A DNA stretch of 18,815 bases. Origin: Candidatus Uhrbacteria bacterium CG_4_9_14_3_um_filter_36_7 (GTDB lineage Bacteria; Patescibacteriota; Patescibacteriia; UBA9934; GWF2-40-263). Location of the stretch: positions 23,162 to 41,976 of the forward strand of contig PFWS01000005.1 in NCBI GenBank assembly GCA_002791255.1, given 5' to 3'. A program made the position numbers and the translations under genes. Below are positions 15,101 to 18,815 of the stretch, one piece after another; position 1 is the first letter of the stretch; each line of letters opens with the position of its first letter. A model generated the notes under the pieces. The model did not search any database. It saw only the letters and a list, made by a program, of their open reading frames with translations, and was not told the origin of the DNA.

Positions 15101-15619
15101 CCCTTCCCCAAATAAATCAACATATTCTAAAATAAGACGCTTTGCATCTTCATCATGTTCCATAATAATAGCCTCTTCTATTTCTCCTTGAAATCCACCA
15201 GAAAGAGCAATAAGACCATGAGGCTTATTCTCACAAACCATTTGAAGGACTTCTCGATCAATTCGGGGATGATAATAAAATCCTTCTAAAAAACCAATTG
15301 AAGAAAGAGTAAGTAAATTTTTATAGCCAATATTATTTTCAGCTAAAAGTACTAAACGATGATTTTTTGTATCAATCCTTGCTCGTTTTTGTAGCCTTCC
15401 ATTAAGAGCAAGATAGGCATCCATGCCAATAATCAACTTTACTTCTGCATCTTTTGCCTTTTGATACATTTCAATCACTCCATATAAGGCTCCATGATCG
15501 GTAATAGCAAATGCATTCATACCACGATCTTTAACAGCCTTAATAAGATCTTTACTTTTTGGTAAAGCCCCTAAAAGCGAGTAATGGCTATGGACATGCA
15601 AGTGGACAAAATCATTCAT
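12134..15619 (-). CDS. dnaE: DNA polymerase III subunit alpha
   Basis: The replicative polymerase catalytic subunit, 1161 residues, almost the same length as E. coli DnaE (1160). Domains in order are: PHP (about 1-270, HLHVHSHYS and ITDHGALYG); polymerase core with TTRGSAAGSLVAYA, catalytic Asp401 and Asp403 (PDIDADF), and the third carboxylate Asp558 (VKMDFLGIRNL); fingers and tandem helix-hairpin-helix region (GFNKAHAASYGMIAYFTAYMK marks the fingers); and an OB fold (CGGLVVSVKEIL, GKIEAIAFPKVY) at about 980-1070. In the PHP domain, the metal ligands of active proofreading versions seem lost: ATKNVFYL replaces the usual ATNDVHYL, and LLGAL stands where LLDGA is usual. Exonuclease activity is therefore unlikely. 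There is no clear RBS; a possible -10 (TACTCT) lies about 15 nt before the ATG. Confidence 0.98.
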   Translation of the reverse strand: MNDFVHLHVHSHYSLLGALPKSKDLIKAVKDRGMNAFAITDHGALYGVIEMYQKAKDAEVKLIIGMDAYLALNGRLQKRARIDTKNHRLVLLAENNIGYKNLLTLSSIGFLEGFYYHPRIDREVLQMVCENKPHGLIALSGGFQGEIEEAIIMEHDEDAKRLILEYVDLFGEGNFYLELVDRPEIPAQEAINAKLIEFGKSLGVPVVATKNVFYLNPEDAIAWKILQCVRGGKTLEQFERSQAYDYDASLALPSYMINRFSDIPEAIENTRKIADRCQVELELGKWHFAKFPIPEEKTAINLLQEKTFEGLKRRGMTLTESIQKRADYELEIIRTKGFDVYFLIVADFINWARNNGIVTTTRGSAAGSLVAYAIGISDIDPIRYELPFERFLNPERPSAPDIDADFADNRRDEVFSYVCERYGKDKVAQICTFGTMLARGSVRDVGRALGLAYGFVDHVAKLIPFGSQGFPMTLKRAIEESPELKELYTNDSQVQRLIDLSMRIEGCARHVSVHAAGVVIAPTRLTDFTPLQIDTREGKTITQYEMKSVEAAGLVKMDFLGIRNLSILGDAIELVKKIKGIEIKLEQIPVDDPKTFKLLAKGQTMGLFQLNGDGMTKYLMELEPERIEDIMAMVALYRPGPIESIPEYIKRKHDPSCIRYQDSRMKDFLDKSYGLLVYQDDVMLTAIHLAGYSWLEADQLRKAMGKKIPAVMAEQKEKLIKGLIEHGMSSSKADALWHQIEPFAAYGFNKAHAASYGMIAYFTAYMKANYPVEYMTALMTAESHDLETVAQAVYECKRMGIQVLSPDINESRLTFTYIDEQTIRFGLLVVKNLGEEVTRIMIEERERHGIYQDLSDFLERIHHRAFNKKSLEALIKSGALDRFGERNQLLENIELLLQFHRQFQIQKEQNQASLFEMVPELAKEKFVLKPAPVAKQSVCLAWEKELLGLYVSAHPFEQAFSILKDHLTACGELLNKRKHQYVSCGGLVVSVKEILTKQNERMAFITLEDLSGKIEAIAFPKVYASIKTFCQPDRLLVISAKISQRKGEETKLLVHHAQEIEEEHILELKQKLQQGIWTETPNVHSSQKMIDIVFSGQPSAELIDGLREIFTQHKGTSQICFCIEMNHHSRRIKTDYFIKDSPEILDVLATMVGRQNVRHIC

Positions 15620-15676
15620 AGTGAGGATAGAGTAGCATTCTTAAGCAATGACGAAAAGAGAAAGAAAAAGAGAAAA

Positions 15677-15741
15677 AATAAAAAAAGAATACCCGACCCC
15701 GAAGGACCGGATACTCTATATTTCCGGCTTCAGGATCGGGT
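15677..15741 (-). terminator. Rho-independent terminator of the 15750-16256 gene
   Basis: On the minus strand, a long stem starts with ACCCGATCCTGAAG and CCGG and closes with CCGG, then CTTCGGGGTCGGGT (15741-15691), with a two-base bulge and G-T wobbles. ATTCTTTTTTTATTTTTT follows. It lies nine bases after the stop. Confidence 0.92.
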
Positions 15742-15749
15742 CGTTGAGA

Positions 15750-16256
15750 TCAGGCTTTGAGCGCCATGATCTCCTCGGGAGTCATCCCCAGATGAAGACC
15801 CAACTCCTCACGAGTCAGATAACCATCCAAAATTACGCCATCTCCAGCTGTGATTAAATCAACTTCATCCAGCGTCAGCTGAAGGAGTTCGAATGCTGTC
15901 ATCTCTTGACTCTTGCAGTTAAAGCGCGGAATGAAGACATCCTTGATCCTAACCATAAATGCAGGGACCCCCAACCACCTGATAAGCGCGCCCACAGTCA
16001 TGGAGTTATCTTTAATTGAATCAAGAAAAAAGACTCTGCCGCGCTTTTTGGATCGACTATCACGCTCTCCCGGTGACATGAGCTCAACCCGGTCAAGTCG
16101 TCGCTCTTTGAGACCTTGGAGAGCCTCGGCAAACAAGTTGAGCTGATCTTCATCAGCCTGCCATAGTCTATTGCCAACCAGCTCCGTCTTTGCCAAAGCC
16201 CGAATTCTTTCTACCAACTCTTGTTGACGACGATAATCGGTACCAGCGATCCTCAT
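15750..16256 (-). CDS. Hypothetical protein, orphan GC-rich gene with strong RBS
   Basis: A 168-residue soluble, charged protein I do not recognise. The start is well supported by AAGGAGGTGGAAA directly before ATG 16256. The N-terminal half is helical and charged (DYRRQQELVERIRALAKTEL, DEDQLNLFAEALQGLKERRL). A central basic patch (RDSRSKKRGRVFFLDSIKD) is followed by GALIRWLGVPAFMVRIKDVF, and the acidic C-terminus reads DGYLTREELGLHLGMTPEEI, which resembles a small helix-turn-helix or DNA-binding end but is not diagnostic. There is no signal peptide or membrane segment. It is an independent unit with a consensus promoter, a leader of about 138 nt and a terminator, and it is GC-richer than dnaE and the 16486 gene on either side. 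Confidence 0.75.
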   Translation of the reverse strand: MRIAGTDYRRQQELVERIRALAKTELVGNRLWQADEDQLNLFAEALQGLKERRLDRVELMSPGERDSRSKKRGRVFFLDSIKDNSMTVGALIRWLGVPAFMVRIKDVFIPRFNCKSQEMTAFELLQLTLDEVDLITAGDGVILDGYLTREELGLHLGMTPEEIMALKA

Positions 16257-16429
16257 TTTCCACCTCCTTCACTTGGTGTTTTTTGGTGCTTGGGAAGCAC
16301 CTAGGAACCAAACCAGGGTTTAAAAAGACCGGTACCAGCGGCCTTATTGCCCATGATTTGGGATTTTCAGCTCGCTTTAAGATTAACGAACTGAACAAAA
16401 AATTATACCTATTTTAGCCAAAAAGTCAA
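16257..16429 (-). promoter_or_regulatory. Promoter and structured leader of the 15750-16256 gene
   Basis: On the minus strand, TTGACT (16429-16424), a 16-nt spacer and TATAAT (16407-16402) form a near-perfect promoter. The leader of about 138 nt contains a strong hairpin GGTGCTT-CCC-AAGCACC (16301-16285), which may be extended by TTGGT/ACCAA flanks, about 20 nt before GGAGGTGG. No T-run follows directly, so control of translation or mRNA stability is more likely than termination. Confidence 0.75.
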
Positions 16430-16444
16430 TATATCAACCGTTGG

Positions 16445-16476
16445 ATCTTATCGAATAATTAAAAAAATGATAAGAT
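16445..16476. repeat. Inverted repeat upstream of the YdjM-like gene
   Basis: ATCTTATC (16445-16452) and GATAAGAT (16469-16476) are perfect inverted repeats 16 nt apart, ending nine bases before ATG 16486. It could be an operator or a short 5' hairpin. It lies in the divergent region between the 16256 and 16486 genes. Confidence 0.45.
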
Positions 16477-16485
16477 TTATAGCCT

Positions 16486-16950
16486 ATGACATATACCACC
16501 CACACAGCTATAGGGGCAGTAATTGGACAAATAAGTGGCCACCCCATACTTGGTTTTCTCCTAGCTTTTTTTGTCCACTTCCTTGTAGACATGATTCCCC
16601 ATGGAGATTCAAAAATTTCAGATAATTATCGTATTTATAAACGAAAACGTAAACAAGCGATTGCCTACGTGATGATTGATACCACTATTGCTATTTTTTT
16701 CATTCTGTTTTTATTCAATATTAAAGATATTGTAAACACAAGAATGATCACATGGGGTATTATTGGATCAGTTTTACCAGATACTCTTATTGGTCTTTAT
16801 GAAGTTACCAAGTGGAAATATCTAAAATCTTTTTACCATCTTCATTTTGTTTTTCACAATTATGTTACTAAAAGGCATGGAGATATACCATTATCCTATG
16901 CTATTTTTGGACAAATTATTCTAATTATTTTGCTTCAATCTTGGTTATAA
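16486..16950 (+). CDS. YdjM-like small integral membrane protein (metal-dependent hydrolase-like family)
   Basis: A 154-residue protein with about four hydrophobic segments (GFLLAFFVHFLVDM, IDTTIAIFFILFLF, ITWGIIGSVLPDTLIGL, SYAIFGQIILIILL). His6 (THTAIGA) and the cluster His31, Asp35, His39 and Asp41 (HFLVDMIPHGD), with a later HLHFVFHNYV, match the pattern of the YdjM/LexA-regulated membrane hydrolase-like family. The biochemical role is not known; a metal-dependent membrane hydrolase is an inference. The gene has no clear RBS, with only GATTTATAGCCT before the ATG. Its 3' end overlaps the convergent glycosyltransferase by 16 nt. Confidence 0.72.
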   Translation: MTYTTHTAIGAVIGQISGHPILGFLLAFFVHFLVDMIPHGDSKISDNYRIYKRKRKQAIAYVMIDTTIAIFFILFLFNIKDIVNTRMITWGIIGSVLPDTLIGLYEVTKWKYLKSFYHLHFVFHNYVTKRHGDIPLSYAIFGQIILIILLQSWL

Positions 16951-18083
16951 ATTCGTTTAAACTCAAAGAGTAATACCTCAGCACTTTGTTGCCAAGAAAA
17001 TTTTTCTGATTGTTTTTTTCCAAGAGCAGATAAAGACTCACGAAGTTCCTGGTTTACTAAAAGATCTTGCATGGCTTTGGCAAGCTCATCTATATCTTCG
17101 CCTGAAACATAGATAACTGCATCTTGTCCCACTTCTTTTAAAGCTCCGTTGTTTGTGGTAATAACCGGAACTCCTAAAGACATAGCCTCAAGCACTGGTA
17201 AACCAAATCCTTCATAAAAAGAAGGAAAAATAAAACCGATCGCATTTTTTAATAAACTCCATTTTTTTTCAAATGAAATATAACCAAGTTCTTGTATAAC
17301 ACAATCCTTTTGATTGGTGTATTTTTTATTAACAGTATCAATCGTTTGAAGGAGTTCTTTATATTTCCAGCCACGCTTACCAGCAATTATCAAACGCAAA
17401 GAACCCTCAAGTTCTGGATATTTTTTAAGTAAACGATCAAATGCTTGCACAGCTAGAATAAAATTCTTTCGTGGTTCAAGGGTTCCAAGACATAAAAAAT
17501 AAGTTTTTTCGCTTACTGTTGATTCAATAGATATTGGAGTATTTACACCAGGATAAACGACTTTTATTTTCTCTTCTGGAATCCTGAATATTTTTTGAAG
17601 ATCTTGCTTGGTTGCTTGTGAAACCGCAAAAAGACAAGTCGCTTTATATAGAGTCTTTGGAACAAAAATATGAGTTGAAAACCATTTTCCAAGACATTTA
17701 TCTTTAAACCAAGAAGCGTGTTTAAAAATTGCAAGATCATGGATTGTTACCACTGATTTCCCATTGTATCCTAAAGGAATTTGTCCGCCTGGAGCAAAAA
17801 AAATATCTGGATGAAATTGTTTAATATATTGAGGAAAAAGAAAATGATTTGAAAAAAAAGGATACTGATGCGTATTTATTTGTTGGATTTCTACATATTT
17901 TCCATCTTTTAAAAGCACTTCTATTGAATCTTTACGAATTGAAGGATCTAAAAAAATAAGGAACGTATGCTCTTGACCTTGTTTTAAAAGGGCGCGAACG
18001 ATTCCCCAAATATAATGACTTACACCAGCACCAGAGCCAACTTGTGGATCTGAAAGTTCTCTAGTATCAATAGCTATTAGCAT
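16935..18083 (-). CDS. GT4-family glycosyltransferase (GT-B fold)
   Basis: A 382-residue enzyme from ATG 18083. The N-terminal Rossmann half begins MLIAIDTRELSD, with the acceptor-side glycine loop GSGAGVSHY. The C-terminal half holds LCLGTLEPRKNF, the LIIAGKRGWKYKEL strand and the donor-site EX7E motif (FYEGFGLPVLEAMSLGVP). It probably transfers a sugar from a nucleotide donor to a surface polysaccharide or glycolipid. An in-frame ATG at 18104 would overlap the upstream carboxypeptidase by 16 nt; ATG 18083 lies five bases after its stop and directly gives the usual GT4 start, so I prefer it. Linkage with a D,D-carboxypeptidase points to cell-envelope work. The 3' end overlaps the convergent gene. 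Confidence 0.92.
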   Translation of the reverse strand: MLIAIDTRELSDPQVGSGAGVSHYIWGIVRALLKQGQEHTFLIFLDPSIRKDSIEVLLKDGKYVEIQQINTHQYPFFSNHFLFPQYIKQFHPDIFFAPGGQIPLGYNGKSVVTIHDLAIFKHASWFKDKCLGKWFSTHIFVPKTLYKATCLFAVSQATKQDLQKIFRIPEEKIKVVYPGVNTPISIESTVSEKTYFLCLGTLEPRKNFILAVQAFDRLLKKYPELEGSLRLIIAGKRGWKYKELLQTIDTVNKKYTNQKDCVIQELGYISFEKKWSLLKNAIGFIFPSFYEGFGLPVLEAMSLGVPVITTNNGALKEVGQDAVIYVSGEDIDELAKAMQDLLVNQELRESLSALGKKQSEKFSWQQSAEVLLFEFKRIYNQD

Positions 18084-18088
18084 AAAAC

Positions 18089-18815
18089 TCAAAGCACAGA
18101 CCACTCATATGTTTCATAAGCCCAAACAGACATAGCTTCAATATCTTCAAAGCGATGTTTTAGAGAATCAGCTCCAAGCACAATAGCAAAAATATTTTTT
18201 TCTGCATCCTTTTGAACTTGCACTCCCAAGCTATATCCAGCTGCTGGTAAATATCCTGTTTTTCCTCCTTTAATTTGATAAGGAGCCTTGTTTAAAAAAC
18301 CAGAAAGCAAATCATTAGTACTTTCAATCATATATGTTCTTCCTGATTGTCCAGTTACTGTTACTTTATCTGTTTGTGTATCTTGTTCAATTAGTGAGTG
18401 TTTTAAAGCTTCATCAAACAAAAAAGCAAGATCTATGGCAGATGCTTGATTTTGAGTTGAAAGACCAGTTGGATCAGCAAAATGAGTTTGAATCATTCCA
18501 ATTTGTTTTGCTTTTTCATTCATTTGTTCAATAAATACAGGAAGAGATTTACCCAAACTTCTAGCCAGCGCCATTGTTGCGGTATTATCTGATCCTACTA
18601 AACTTGCAAAAAGCAAATCGCGTAATTTAACGGTTTCATACATAGGAAACGTATCCTTTCCTCCTATTTGTCTATCAGATGGAAGTATTTGAATACTCAT
18701 CTCAAGATCAGGATCATTTTCTAAAATCACAAGAGCAGTCATTAGTTTGGATATACTGCCAATCGAACGAGGTACCTCTGCCTCTTTTTCAAAAAGAATT
18801 TTTCTACTGGCTGAA
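18089..18815 (-). CDS. D-alanyl-D-alanine carboxypeptidase, S11 family (5' end outside window)
   Basis: The reading frame runs off the right edge, so the start is missing; the Met at 18742 is internal. The visible part (about 241 residues) contains all three active-site motifs of PBP5/DacA-type penicillin-binding proteins: SxxK as SISK just before LMTALVILE (near 18750), SxN as SDN (VGSDNTATMALA), and KTG (KGGKTGYLPAAG). It would trim the terminal D-Ala from peptidoglycan stem pentapeptides outside the membrane; a signal peptide should lie in the missing part. The protein stops soon after the catalytic domain (WAYETYEWSVL), with no PBP5-type C-terminal beta domain. It is followed by the GT4 gene after five bases, which suggests co-transcription. 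Confidence 0.93.
   Translation of the reverse strand, partial: SASRKILFEKEAEVPRSIGSISKLMTALVILENDPDLEMSIQILPSDRQIGGKDTFPMYETVKLRDLLFASLVGSDNTATMALARSLGKSLPVFIEQMNEKAKQIGMIQTHFADPTGLSTQNQASAIDLAFLFDEALKHSLIEQDTQTDKVTVTGQSGRTYMIESTNDLLSGFLNKAPYQIKGGKTGYLPAAGYSLGVQVQKDAEKNIFAIVLGADSLKHRFEDIEAMSVWAYETYEWSVL

Noticed and set aside
16190..16417. Plus-strand open frame of 75 codons over the leader of the 16256 gene
   Set aside because: It overlaps the start, RBS, hairpin and consensus promoter of the opposite gene and reads as low-quality sequence.
1..18815. CRISPR arrays, transposases, integrases, rRNA and tRNA genes
   Set aside because: I found no spaced direct repeats of CRISPR type, no transposase or integrase motifs in any frame, and no tRNA or rRNA signature.

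Overview
The window looks like a chromosomal piece of an AT-rich, gene-dense bacterium, most likely a Patescibacteria/CPR member. This is inferred from the mix of core genes (gatB, miaA, miaB, thrS without a TGS domain, dnaE), a membrane-anchored baseplate-J-like protein of a kind common in those genomes, many 4-nt gene overlaps and mostly weak ribosome-binding sites. No phylogeny could be run.

Layout: 2-1779 carries the tail of a membrane protein overlapping gatB. 1924-2436 is an orphan gene behind a long hairpin leader. 2599-4322 (minus) is a GC-rich two-gene operon of diderm type: an OmpA-like protein, then a MopE-like lipoprotein, with an AT-rich consensus promoter. 4490-7282 (minus) is one overlapping operon: RHH antitoxin, RelE-type toxin, miaB, miaA. 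7436-8653 (minus) is a secreted thioredoxin-like protein. 8768-10600 (minus) is thrS, behind a leader with a T-box-like motif and a strong intrinsic terminator. 10869-15619 (minus) holds the baseplate-J-like gene and dnaE. 15750-16256 (minus) is another orphan with a consensus promoter and a long leader. 16486-16950 (plus) is a YdjM-like membrane protein. It converges on a GT4 glycosyltransferase, which lies just downstream of a 5'-truncated D,D-carboxypeptidase (16935-18815, minus).

Two populations of genes are interleaved. Core genes are AT-rich, with weak or no Shine-Dalgarno and overlapping neighbours. The second group (1924-2436, 2599-4322, 7436-8653, 15750-16256) is mostly GC-richer and stands as free units. 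These units mostly have strong GGAGG ribosome-binding sites, leaders of about 60-145 nt and their own rho-independent terminators; two have clear consensus promoters. They look like cargo inserted between core operons, and the OmpA/MopE pair points to a diderm donor.

The most promising regulatory object is the thrS leader (10601-10774). It combines a T-box-like GGGTGGAACCAC, an attenuator-style terminator sharing one strand with an alternative pairing, and a loop identical to a tRNA-Thr(GGU) anticodon loop, yet has no room for a canonical T-box Stem I. Heptamer repeats occur three times, once in frame inside miaA.
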